Origin: Pseudomonas sp. W4I3 | GTDB lineage: Bacteria > Pseudomonadota > Gammaproteobacteria > Pseudomonadales > Pseudomonadaceae | NCBI RefSeq assembly: GCF_030816195.1 | Contig: NZ_JAUSXS010000001.1 | Location: 4,425,501-4,489,500, forward strand | Direction: 5' to 3' | DNA length: 64,000 nucleotides | Part shown: in pieces, positions 33,060 through 41,206 of the stretch | Numbering within the stretch: position 1 is the stretch's first letter | Layout: each line of letters begins with the position of its first letter | Notes under the pieces: model-generated | What the model saw: only the letters and a program-made list of their open reading frames with translations | Databases searched by the model: none | What the model was told of the DNA's origin: nothing | Position numbers and translations under genes: made by a program

Positions 33060-33389
33060 ATGCCCGATTCACTTACACCGGAAACACTGAACACTCTTCG
33101 GTTACCCATTGTGTTCACCCCTGGCGCGTGGCAACGCGCAGTACTGCTCGAGCAATCCGATCACGCTGAGAAGCTGCAGGTCGATCGGTTGAGCCACGTA
33201 TTGCGCGCAGCCTTCGAAGCTCACCTCGCCTCTCCACACGAGCCCTATGTGATGTTCGAGGTTGTCCGGGTTGAACCAACAGATCACTTAGACCACGACC
33301 CGTTGCTGCAATTGAGTCTGAGCCTACTCCAAGAACCGGGTCAGCCTGGCGCCTTGCTGATAGCGCTTGCAGGAGAACACCAGCGCTAA
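33060..33389 (+). CDS. Small ICE protein before ardC, unknown function
   Basis: A 109-residue soluble protein (LPIVFTPGAWQRAVLLEQSDHA onward), acidic overall. I do not recognise a family. It is the first gene after the structured RNA leader and stands 131 bases before ardC, probably in the same transcript. CGGAG lies 8-10 bases before the start. Confidence 0.5.
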   Translation: MPDSLTPETLNTLRLPIVFTPGAWQRAVLLEQSDHAEKLQVDRLSHVLRAAFEAHLASPHEPYVMFEVVRVEPTDHLDHDPLLQLSLSLLQEPGQPGALLIALAGEHQR

Positions 33390-33520
33390 GCGCAATTGGC
33401 GGCGCCCACCTCCACATTCGGACGGCATGCAAGACCTGCATCAATCCAGCCCATCACCCAACCGGGGAACCCTCCCCGACGGGCACGGCGTTCCTCCGTT
33501 TTTCTCTCGAGGAAATTGCC

Positions 33521-34480
33521 ATGCGCGATATCTACCAAGACGTGACTGACAAGATCGTTACCGCGTTAGACCAAGGCGTTGCTCCCTGGATCAAGCCATG
33601 GTCCTCAAGTGGCTCCGCTTACATCGGCCATCAACCCTACCCCATCAACGCCATCACGCGACGTCCGTATTCGGGCATCAATTTACCGCTGCTCTGGGCC
33701 GAGGCCCGATTGCAGGGGTTCACTCAAGATCGTTGGCTGACCTTCAACCAAGCCAAAAAGACCGGTGGGCACATTCGTAAGGGTGAGCACAGCACTCTGG
33801 CGGTGCTCTACAAGCCGATGGAGCGCGAGGAACAGACCGAGTCAGGCCAGCCCGTACTCGATGAAAACGGTCAACACAAGGTCGCTCACTTCGGCATTCT
33901 CAGGACACATTTTTTGTTCAACATCGAGCAAACGGAGGGGCTCGAAATGCTCAATGACACCCAGCTCGAGACGGAACAGAGTGATCCCTTCCAGCCCAAC
34001 AGCGCTGCGGAAAATCTGCTGTTACGTTCGGGGGCACACATCGTTCATCGATCTGCCAACGAAGCCTTTTACCACCCGATCAGGGATCTCATCCAGCTGC
34101 CGACAAAAGCGCAGTTTCAAGACGAAGGTGGATACTACGCCACTGCACTTCACGAGCTGACGCACTGGACTGGGCATCACTCTCGGTTGCAACGCGAGGG
34201 TGTGACGTCATCCTGTCCTTTCGGCTCGCCAGGCTACGCGTTTGAGGAGTTGATCGCCGAGATGGGCGCTGCTTTTTTATGTGCCTACGCCGGTATACAG
34301 GGGGAGCTGCGGCACGAGGGCTACATCGACTCCTGGCTCGGCCTGCTCAAGGCTGACAAACGCGCGATCTTTCGCGCCAGTGGTCAGGCCCGAAGCGCCT
34401 CGGAGTATGTACTCAACCTGGAGCAGCAACTGAAGCAGATGGTAATGGATGACTCACGATGCATGAACGATGGAGTTTGA
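33521..34480 (+). CDS. ardC: ArdC-type antirestriction protein
   Basis: A 319-residue protein of the ArdC/DUF1738 type. The N-terminal single-stranded-DNA-binding part is visible as VAPWIKPW and RPYSGINLPLLW (residues ~20-60). The C-terminal zincin-like domain has HELTH at residues 211-215 and a downstream Glu in FEELIAEMGAAF. ArdC proteins protect incoming single-stranded DNA from restriction during conjugation. The leader has CGGGGA/TCCCCG arms (about 33463-33478) and a CGAGGAA ribosome-binding site. It is followed by a strong terminator. Confidence 0.88.
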   Translation: MRDIYQDVTDKIVTALDQGVAPWIKPWSSSGSAYIGHQPYPINAITRRPYSGINLPLLWAEARLQGFTQDRWLTFNQAKKTGGHIRKGEHSTLAVLYKPMEREEQTESGQPVLDENGQHKVAHFGILRTHFLFNIEQTEGLEMLNDTQLETEQSDPFQPNSAAENLLLRSGAHIVHRSANEAFYHPIRDLIQLPTKAQFQDEGGYYATALHELTHWTGHHSRLQREGVTSSCPFGSPGYAFEELIAEMGAAFLCAYAGIQGELRHEGYIDSWLGLLKADKRAIFRASGQARSASEYVLNLEQQLKQMVMDDSRCMNDGV

Positions 34481-34510
34481 TCGTTACCTCACCGCTGCAA
34501 TCGCATCACA

Positions 34511-34538
34511 GGGCCCAACGCGAGTTGGGCCCTTTTTT
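34511..34538 (+). terminator. Rho-independent terminator after ardC
   Basis: A 9-bp stem GGGCCCAAC/GTTGGGCCC with loop GCGA is followed by six T. Confidence 0.85.
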
Positions 34539-34609
34539 CTGCGCCCAGAAAACCCATTCCGCGGGGCTCTGATGCAAAAAGTCAGGGATGGGAACACACC
34601 CGCAGCCTG

Positions 34610-34807
34610 TCATTCCGCATCCAGGTTCTGCGCTAGAAAATCCACCAGCTCAAGCGGACTTCGGCTGTCGATTACCTTGTAGATCAGATCACGCTTACTG
34701 CGCGGCAACTTCTTGACCACGCTCTTCGCCGAGGCCCGGACGGCTTCGTCGGTCCCATGGATACGTGCCGCGAGCAGCAGCACGAGCGTGGCGTCAGTGA
34801 GGTTCAT
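34610..34807 (-). CDS. Small helical protein, unknown function
   Basis: A 65-residue protein: MNLTDATLVLLLAARIHG then a basic helix (KSVVKKLPRSKRDLIYKVI). The ATG at 34807 is the only sensible start. Short proteins of this look occur near the relaxase gene of related ICEs, but the function is unknown. It is divergent from the relaxase gene; the 223 bases between them may include oriT. Confidence 0.5.
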   Translation of the reverse strand: MNLTDATLVLLLAARIHGTDEAVRASAKSVVKKLPRSKRDLIYKVIDSRSPLELVDFLAQNLDAE

Positions 34808-35030
34808 GGCAAGACCCAAAAAATATGCACCGCAGTGTACCGACTCTTGTCTTTTCCGTACTAGCCCCCCAACAAAACGATGTTCAGCAGTATCCATATT
34901 TCGATTGCCGCACAAAGGGACACGCGCCAAAAGGACGGGTAAGGGTTGGAAGGGAATGGGGACTCAAGGGTAAGAGCGCTATCCGAAAAGGCTAAAAGGC
35001 CACTGACCCAACCACCGCCCGGAGGTCAAG
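34808..35030. other. Intergenic region before the relaxase, candidate oriT
   Basis: A gene-free 223-base stretch directly ahead of the MobH relaxase. It contains two GGGTAAG repeats (34937-34943 and 34968-34974) in a purine-rich strand and a CGGAGG ribosome-binding site for the relaxase. The position is right for an oriT; no known nick-site sequence was recognised. Confidence 0.3.
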
Positions 35031-36761
35031 ATGCTCAGTCTATTTCGCCACAAAAGGCAGAAGCCCCCTCCACCACCGACCGTGAGCGTCGCCGAAGGTT
35101 ACCTGCCCATCGAATCGGCCCACAGCTTGTTAGCCGCCGAGCACCGCCGCCAATTGCTCGATCGCATCTGGCAGTACACCGCCCTCTCCCACGCGCAGTT
35201 CATCCAACTCTATTTAAATCCGATCCATCGCTACACCGAACAGGTCCAGCAACTCCCGGCCAGCGAGACGCACCACCATGCGTATCTCGGCGGCATGCTC
35301 GACCATGGACTGGAACTGGTCGCGTGCAGTTTGAAACTGCGTCAGTCTTATCTGCTGCCCACCGGCGCCGCGCCCGAAGACCAGGCCGCCCAGACCGATG
35401 CCTGGTCGGCGGGTATTGCTTATGGCGCCCTGCTGCATGACATCGGCAAGATCGCCGTGGACTTGCAGGTCGAACGCCAGGATGGCGGTCTTTGGCATCC
35501 TTGGCAGGGTCCCCTGGATCAGCCCTACCGTTTTCGCTACCTCAAGGGTCGTGATTACCACCTGCACGGCGCCGCCGCAGGCTTGCTCTACACCCAGATT
35601 CTCGACCGCCCGATCCTCGATTGGCTGAGTGGATTTCCGTCACTGTGGGCCAGCCTGCTGTATGTCCTGGCCGGCCAGTACGAACGTGCCGGTGTGCTCG
35701 GTGAGTTGGTGATGCAGGCCGACCGCGTTTCCACCGCACAGAACATCGGTGGTAACCCGAGCAAGGCGCTGCAAGCACCGATTCATTCGCTGCAACATCA
35801 CTTGATCAACGGATTGCGCCATCTGGTTCAGCACGAACTGAAACTCAACCAGCCAGGTGCCGCGGGATGGCTGACCCACGACGCACTCTGGCTAGTCAGC
35901 AAGACGGTCACGGACAAGCTGCGAGCCTATCTGCTGTCCCAATCGATTGAAGGCATTCCCTCATCCAACATCGCGGTGTTCGACGAGCTGCAGTCACATG
36001 GATTGGTTGAGTCCACGCCGGAAGGCAAAGCCATCTGGACCGCGCTTGTCGCGCAAGGCAACTGGCAGCAGAGTTTCACCTTTCTGCGCCTTCAACCGGC
36101 ACTGATTTGGGGGAACGAAGACCGGCCCGAGGCTTTTAGCGGAACGGTGAGCATTGCGGCCCATGACCACTCAACTGATACCCCGGTACCAGTACCAGCG
36201 CCCGAGACAGGCAGTGCAGGATCAGGTCAAAGCCAACCGCAGCCGGATCCCTTGGCACTAGATGATGCCGATTACCTCGGCACGCTGCTGGACATGTTCG
36301 AATTGAAAGAGCCTGAGGCCAGTGACGCACTGTCAGAAAGTGCTGTCGAAACTTCAATGCTTCAATCGGATAACCCAGGCCAGGCATTCCTGAATTGGGT
36401 TAAGGAAGGCATTCTCAGCCACAAACTGATCATCAACGACAGCAGGGCTAAAATCCACACGGTGGATGGGAGCGTATTTTTGGTCACGCCTGGTCTCTTT
36501 CAACGCTATACGCAGGAATTCCCCGGTATCTCTCAGGGCGCCTGCCAAGAGATCGAAGAGTGGCGTTGGGTGCAAAAGCAGTTCGAGAAGCTGAATGTCC
36601 ACAGGAAGCGCGACAATGGTTTAAATATTTGGGTCTGTCAGGTGGAAGGTCCTCGGAAGAAAGGAAAACTCCAGGGCTATTTGCTAGAAAAACCAAAACT
36701 ATTATTCGAAGCTACGCCGGTGCCTTCGGACAATATTTTTTTAAAAATTGAAAAATCTTAA
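35031..36761 (+). CDS. traI: MobH-family relaxase (TraI of PFGI-1-class ICEs)
   Basis: A 576-residue relaxase of the MobH/TIGR03760 kind. The N-terminal ~330 residues form the TraI_2/HD-hydrolase-like domain: His triplet HHH at 81-83, GGMLDHGLEL, and the HD pair in LLHDIGK at residues 136-137. The C-terminal ~120 residues (AFLNWVKEGILSHKLIINDSRAKIH onward) form the conserved TraI C-terminal domain. It should nick oriT and lead the strand into the channel. It is the last core gene of the ICE in this window; cargo follows. Confidence 0.9.
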   Translation: MLSLFRHKRQKPPPPPTVSVAEGYLPIESAHSLLAAEHRRQLLDRIWQYTALSHAQFIQLYLNPIHRYTEQVQQLPASETHHHAYLGGMLDHGLELVACSLKLRQSYLLPTGAAPEDQAAQTDAWSAGIAYGALLHDIGKIAVDLQVERQDGGLWHPWQGPLDQPYRFRYLKGRDYHLHGAAAGLLYTQILDRPILDWLSGFPSLWASLLYVLAGQYERAGVLGELVMQADRVSTAQNIGGNPSKALQAPIHSLQHHLINGLRHLVQHELKLNQPGAAGWLTHDALWLVSKTVTDKLRAYLLSQSIEGIPSSNIAVFDELQSHGLVESTPEGKAIWTALVAQGNWQQSFTFLRLQPALIWGNEDRPEAFSGTVSIAAHDHSTDTPVPVPAPETGSAGSGQSQPQPDPLALDDADYLGTLLDMFELKEPEASDALSESAVETSMLQSDNPGQAFLNWVKEGILSHKLIINDSRAKIHTVDGSVFLVTPGLFQRYTQEFPGISQGACQEIEEWRWVQKQFEKLNVHRKRDNGLNIWVCQVEGPRKKGKLQGYLLEKPKLLFEATPVPSDNIFLKIEKS

Positions 36762-36929
36762 ATGTCCGTAACATCCCAGACTCGACTCAGGCAACCAGGC
36801 GAAGGATTGCGCACTGCGCGTCAGTCCCTGTTGCCAGCTCAACGATTTAAATACATCTCACGGGGCACAAGTCGAAGCCGAACGCACCACGCTTTGCCCC
36901 TGCAGATGCTCTCTGCCAGCGCCTTAGAG

Positions 36930-39074
36930 CTACATCTCGGCAATCGCCCATTTCATAATATTTCGCTCAAACGGGGACAGCTGCATCCCATCCAGGCGGA
37001 TCGCCAAGTGCCGTAACTTGTTCAGCAGGTCATTCAGGTTGTCAGATGGAAGAATTGAACTCTTAATACGCGTCGAGACCTGCGTGGGAATCCCATATTC
37101 GTCCAGCGCCGTCAGTAAGGGATCGTGAAAAAGGTTCTCCATCTGCTCAGAGAAGAAGCTGAAGTCTCCTGGCTCAATATTGCGCTGGGTGAAGACATCC
37201 GCCTGGATCTTGCTTATGGCCATAAAATCACGAGGAAGGCGATAGCACAGGACGTTACGGATAAACTTGAGACGAAGGTTGATCGCTTCGCTCGCAGTGG
37301 TGCCCGCTCGGTTAGTGTCGATTGCGTTCTGCAGATACGCCGAGAAGTCTTTCTCCATTCGGACAGAGTTGATATGAAAGGCGAGCTGAGGGCCTGAAAT
37401 GATTCCATAATCCATCAGTTTGGTCTGAAGGTGATCACAGACTAAGGTGCACACGTATTCGAGCTGGTTTTGTTCAGGGTTTCCTTTCCAAGTGAGCATT
37501 CGGCGACTCACTGCAAGATTCCTGATAATTGATTCGGCGATCTCTATCTGCCGGTCAACCGGGATATGCCGATTTTCGACGAGGGTCGCAGTAGACAGCA
37601 ACGGTGTCGCATACGCCCGATCCAGCCGCTGACGGGAGATATCCGTGAGGTACTCCGGCTCTAGCTTCATCAAAAGCCCCATCGGAGAATCTTCGTTCTG
37701 CAGTCCAATCGGGTAATCAACAGTGAGATCTTTTTCTTCCGGCGGAGCCTCCAGCATGTAAACCTTGCCGATGAAGTAGCGGTTCATGCGACCCGCGCGG
37801 CCAGAAATGTTCTTGAACGTGAAGAAATCGAACGGCGTGTTACTAACCCGGCGGTCATAAATGATGACGTTTTCTGCTGAAGTATTGACCCCCTCAATCA
37901 TCGTTGACGTACAGATGATGTACTTGATTGTCCCCTCGTTGAAGAGCTTCACAAAATACTGTTGCAGCGCTCTAGGGACGCCACCATGGTGAATGGCGAT
38001 ACCAAGCGATATGGCCTTCGCGACGTTCCACTGGGGGTGGTATTCCTTCGCGATCCATTGAGCAATGTCTTGGGTCTGCGCGAGCGGCGAAAACCCACCC
38101 TTTTCGATAAGGAGCTGTGCAACCTTGTTAGCGCTTGCTGGCGACTGAGAGTAGATGAGCGTGGGGGTGGCAATTTTGCGGCAGAGTTCTAGGAGCTTGT
38201 CCTTGCGTGCATCTCCGTTGGTCGGCAAATTGAAATACTCAACATCGACGGCCACTGTGGAAAAGTTGGAGGGGATGAAATTGTACTCATAAGCGTCGAG
38301 ACCGTGGATATTTTGGATATGCGGGCCGAGTAGATAGAACTGTGCCCCCTGTCTTGCCAGCTTGTGGAAAGCCAAGCTCAAATCAATTGCACGGCTGCCA
38401 GTTTCCGAGTCACTGCACAGGTCAAGTTTATAGAATTCATCTACGACGAAAAAGCCGACGTCCTGTAGATCGTCACGCTGGAGGACTCTCTCCTGGGTCA
38501 GCAGGTAAACGTTTACTCGGGCGTCGTCGGCTTCCTGAGTCGGATGCGTAATGACATTGCACCTCTGTTTGAAGCGCTTGACCAGACGTCGGCGCGTTTC
38601 GTCGATGAGGGCGATGGTTGGGACGATGACCACGATCTTGCGAAATTTTTCCTGGGCCAGAACGGCGTCTATCACCAAGCTTTTACCGACGCTTGTTGAG
38701 GCACTCAGCACGACGTTACGTCCTTGCATCAGCAAGCTGAACACATGAGCCTGCAGCCGATGAAAAACCATGCCCGCTTCAACTCCGTCCACCCGATGCA
38801 CCTCATAGGCCAGACGGTCTGAAATCGATATTCCATCGAGGTACGGAGTGATGTAAGGGAATAGGCCCACCGCGCGGATCATACTCAGCAAAAGGGATTG
38901 CTCAACTTCACCAAACAAGGCGAATTTATCCAGCGCACGGATGACGAGGTCCCGTCCTTCCCACTCTGGGTTCCCCCGGTTCACGGCAACACTGATAGCT
39001 TGGAGAAGCTCGATCCTGGAGCTTGAATCTTCACCGAGCCGTTCGAGTCGTTCCTTAACTACTTCATATCTCAT
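36930..39074 (-). CDS. SF2 DEAD/DEAH-type helicase, Hachiman HamB-like
   Basis: A 714-residue helicase. Motif I is STSVGKS (residues 126-132), motif II is DEFY (212-215), followed by a family VI-type SGRAGR at 424-429 within the Ski2-like pattern. IICTSTMIEGVNTSAENVIIYD precedes it, as in HamB and related defence helicases. The N-terminal ~100 and C-terminal ~230 residues are extra helical regions. It is the second gene of a two-gene unit, six bases after the nuclease gene at 39081-40694. Together they probably form an antiphage system in which the helicase senses damaged or foreign DNA and unleashes the nuclease. It could instead be another SF2-plus-nuclease type. Confidence 0.8.
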   Translation of the reverse strand: MRYEVVKERLERLGEDSSSRIELLQAISVAVNRGNPEWEGRDLVIRALDKFALFGEVEQSLLLSMIRAVGLFPYITPYLDGISISDRLAYEVHRVDGVEAGMVFHRLQAHVFSLLMQGRNVVLSASTSVGKSLVIDAVLAQEKFRKIVVIVPTIALIDETRRRLVKRFKQRCNVITHPTQEADDARVNVYLLTQERVLQRDDLQDVGFFVVDEFYKLDLCSDSETGSRAIDLSLAFHKLARQGAQFYLLGPHIQNIHGLDAYEYNFIPSNFSTVAVDVEYFNLPTNGDARKDKLLELCRKIATPTLIYSQSPASANKVAQLLIEKGGFSPLAQTQDIAQWIAKEYHPQWNVAKAISLGIAIHHGGVPRALQQYFVKLFNEGTIKYIICTSTMIEGVNTSAENVIIYDRRVSNTPFDFFTFKNISGRAGRMNRYFIGKVYMLEAPPEEKDLTVDYPIGLQNEDSPMGLLMKLEPEYLTDISRQRLDRAYATPLLSTATLVENRHIPVDRQIEIAESIIRNLAVSRRMLTWKGNPEQNQLEYVCTLVCDHLQTKLMDYGIISGPQLAFHINSVRMEKDFSAYLQNAIDTNRAGTTASEAINLRLKFIRNVLCYRLPRDFMAISKIQADVFTQRNIEPGDFSFFSEQMENLFHDPLLTALDEYGIPTQVSTRIKSSILPSDNLNDLLNKLRHLAIRLDGMQLSPFERNIMKWAIAEM

Positions 39075-39080
39075 GTCAGC

Positions 39081-40694
39081 CTAAACCCTACAACGTGAGT
39101 TAAACTCTTTGATCAAGTTCTGGATGCTTTCGATAGGAACAAGGAACACAGCAATTCGGATTTGATCCATTTTCTTCGGCAGATGGACTTTCAATGAACT
39201 GTAGTGATCGTTGATCTCGTGCTTCAGCCGATCAATATAGTCGGAGAGGTACCCGGAGGATAAGGCATCACTGTCATAAGCCAATAACACAGGAAAGCAC
39301 AGCACCTTCAGCATTTCTTCAGCAGGCGCGTTTCGTTCTAATGCTTTGTTCAACTCCTCCGAATTGGAGCGAAGGTGATTCGGTTCGCGCAGCGAGATAA
39401 TGATCTCGCGCTCGTTGGTCAGTGCGGCTTTGTTAATTGTCGAATCCAGAGTGCTGCAAACCTGCGCCACAGTCTGGGCCATGGTTCCCACAGTAATCAT
39501 CCTCGCCAACCCCAACCAGAGTTGATCAACCTCGCCTGAGCGCTGAACAATATGGGCGTTCCCGAACTCGGATAGGCCTGTCTTTGAGGCAAAAAATACT
39601 TTGCACGCTATAGGCTCGCTATTTTCCTTATTTCTCAAAATCACATGCAGGATTAGTTCTGCAATTAACTTATCGCGCTCCATACCATTCTGAGTGAACG
39701 TAGCAATCGCCTTCGACAGAATCGTCTGAGCATGGTGAACCTGAAAATTCACAATCTCGCTGGCTTGTAAACAGAACTCAGGAAGCCACTGAACCAGGTG
39801 CTCAGCAAGTTCCTTATGCCTCCACTCGCCAAAGTCATACTGAACGTCGTACCCAGTCAGGCTTCGTAGCAATCCCTCGTCGGTTGCAGCATGGAATTCG
39901 ACCAGAAACGGCGGAGGCTTGGATTTATAGGGCTTCGAGTAAGTGATGTTTTTGCTATCAGCCGCCGCCAAGAGTGCATCAAGGCGATCCATGGCATCCG
40001 CGCGCGTAATGACCTTTTGGATAGGTTCTGAGATGACGTTTGCGGTTGCCGCATCATCTGCCCAGCTAAGAAATTCCGCGTAAATTGCCTGCTGTTGTTT
40101 GTGCGTAGGCCACGAGCCTTGCATGTCGATTATTTCTGCAAGCTTACGCAGATTCACTGACTCCAGCGCGTCCACATCGCCACAGATCTGCCACACAAAA
40201 TTATCCGCCCAATAGCAAAAGTCACGCCCCATGGGTGATCGTGTTTTCTTAAACTTCTTAGCAAGGGCTGTCCCACGACTGGTCGCAAGATCAGGCTGAG
40301 TTCGCTTTTCAAGCTCTAACTTGAAGCAACTCAAAGCTTTGGCGGTATCGCGCTTGGTGACCATTCGAAACAGAGCTTTTCCAGGGCGGCAGTCACATAG
40401 CAGTGACTTCTGCAGTAGAGAAGTGTCAGCCCGACCGCTGTCCAGAGCTGTTGCTTCACTCTGGTTCCACTTGCTGTCACCTTCGGTGGTTTTGACCTGA
40501 ATATATTCGTTAACCGTCTCACCAGACTGGCGAGAGACCAGCACGATGTCGTCAGCAGTCTCACACTCGACGTGCTGGTAACTGCTATCGCGAAGCATCT
40601 TCAGTATGAAGGAAACGGCAACGTGATCCTGGTACTTGAAACCTTGCCTTGCCGCAGGCCCACCTTTGTTCGATGGGATATTGATAAGCACCAT
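39081..40694 (-). CDS. Cap4-like (DUF4297) nuclease-domain protein
   Basis: A 537-residue protein. The N-terminal part is a PD-(D/E)xK nuclease of the Cap4/DUF4297 kind: GFKYQDHVAVSFILKML (residues ~18-34), acidic ETADDI with Asp49, then QVKTT with Lys68. The rest has no recognised catalytic motif and probably senses or binds partners. It is first in an operon with the HamB-like helicase (six-base gap), the same order as HamA-HamB. Classic HamA is DUF1837, so this is a related but not identical layout. Cap4-type domains also serve Lamassu and CBASS systems, but no cyclase is present. Confidence 0.75.
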   Translation of the reverse strand: MVLINIPSNKGGPAARQGFKYQDHVAVSFILKMLRDSSYQHVECETADDIVLVSRQSGETVNEYIQVKTTEGDSKWNQSEATALDSGRADTSLLQKSLLCDCRPGKALFRMVTKRDTAKALSCFKLELEKRTQPDLATSRGTALAKKFKKTRSPMGRDFCYWADNFVWQICGDVDALESVNLRKLAEIIDMQGSWPTHKQQQAIYAEFLSWADDAATANVISEPIQKVITRADAMDRLDALLAAADSKNITYSKPYKSKPPPFLVEFHAATDEGLLRSLTGYDVQYDFGEWRHKELAEHLVQWLPEFCLQASEIVNFQVHHAQTILSKAIATFTQNGMERDKLIAELILHVILRNKENSEPIACKVFFASKTGLSEFGNAHIVQRSGEVDQLWLGLARMITVGTMAQTVAQVCSTLDSTINKAALTNEREIIISLREPNHLRSNSEELNKALERNAPAEEMLKVLCFPVLLAYDSDALSSGYLSDYIDRLKHEINDHYSSLKVHLPKKMDQIRIAVFLVPIESIQNLIKEFNSRCRV

Positions 40695-41206
40695 GACGTC
40701 CCTGTATCGCTTGAATCGAGCCGGTCACGTCGGCATCCTGAGTCACTTAGGGATAGCAGACGCGCGTGTTAGTACGGAAGCTACCACTAATGGCAATTGG
40801 CCGATATCCCTATTCCTCAACCGCCTACCCTCGCAACGTAAGAGCCGCGGCACAGGAGCATTATGGAGAAAGCATGAGGACCACACCGCTAGGTAGAACG
40901 ACCTTAAACAGGCGCCTCGCGATATACCTCGAAAAGCCTCCAGATATGAGGGGTCCCGTATGCACCGGCTTATGGAGTAGCCCAGGAAAGCCGCCCATTC
41001 AGGCTTGTTCGCTTCAAGCAGCGACAGCATGGCTGCAAATACTCGTTTATCTGTAGATTTGGAGCTTCGTATCGGACGGCTCGAGGCATCGCAGTTCGTA
41101 CCCATATTCCGGCTGGCGCTTGAATTTCATACATTGCAAATGAAGACGCCATCAAGATGATATTACGCTAAGCTGGACGCAACGAGGCGGTACCAAAGGA
41201 GAGGAT
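40695..41206. promoter_or_regulatory. Divergent promoter region between two defence modules
   Basis: About 510 bases without a convincing gene, between the minus-strand nuclease/helicase pair and the plus-strand ATPase operon. A clear AAAGGAGAGG ribosome-binding site precedes the ATPase start. Frames within it do not look like proteins. Promoters for both directions must lie here. Confidence 0.5.

Noticed and set aside
36762..37016. An 84-residue frame after the relaxase
   Set aside because: No ribosome-binding site, no family look, and it overlaps the end of the helicase gene on the other strand.
40743..41105. A 120-residue minus-strand frame between the two defence modules
   Set aside because: No start context and Ser/Arg-rich shadow-like composition; treated as promoter region.
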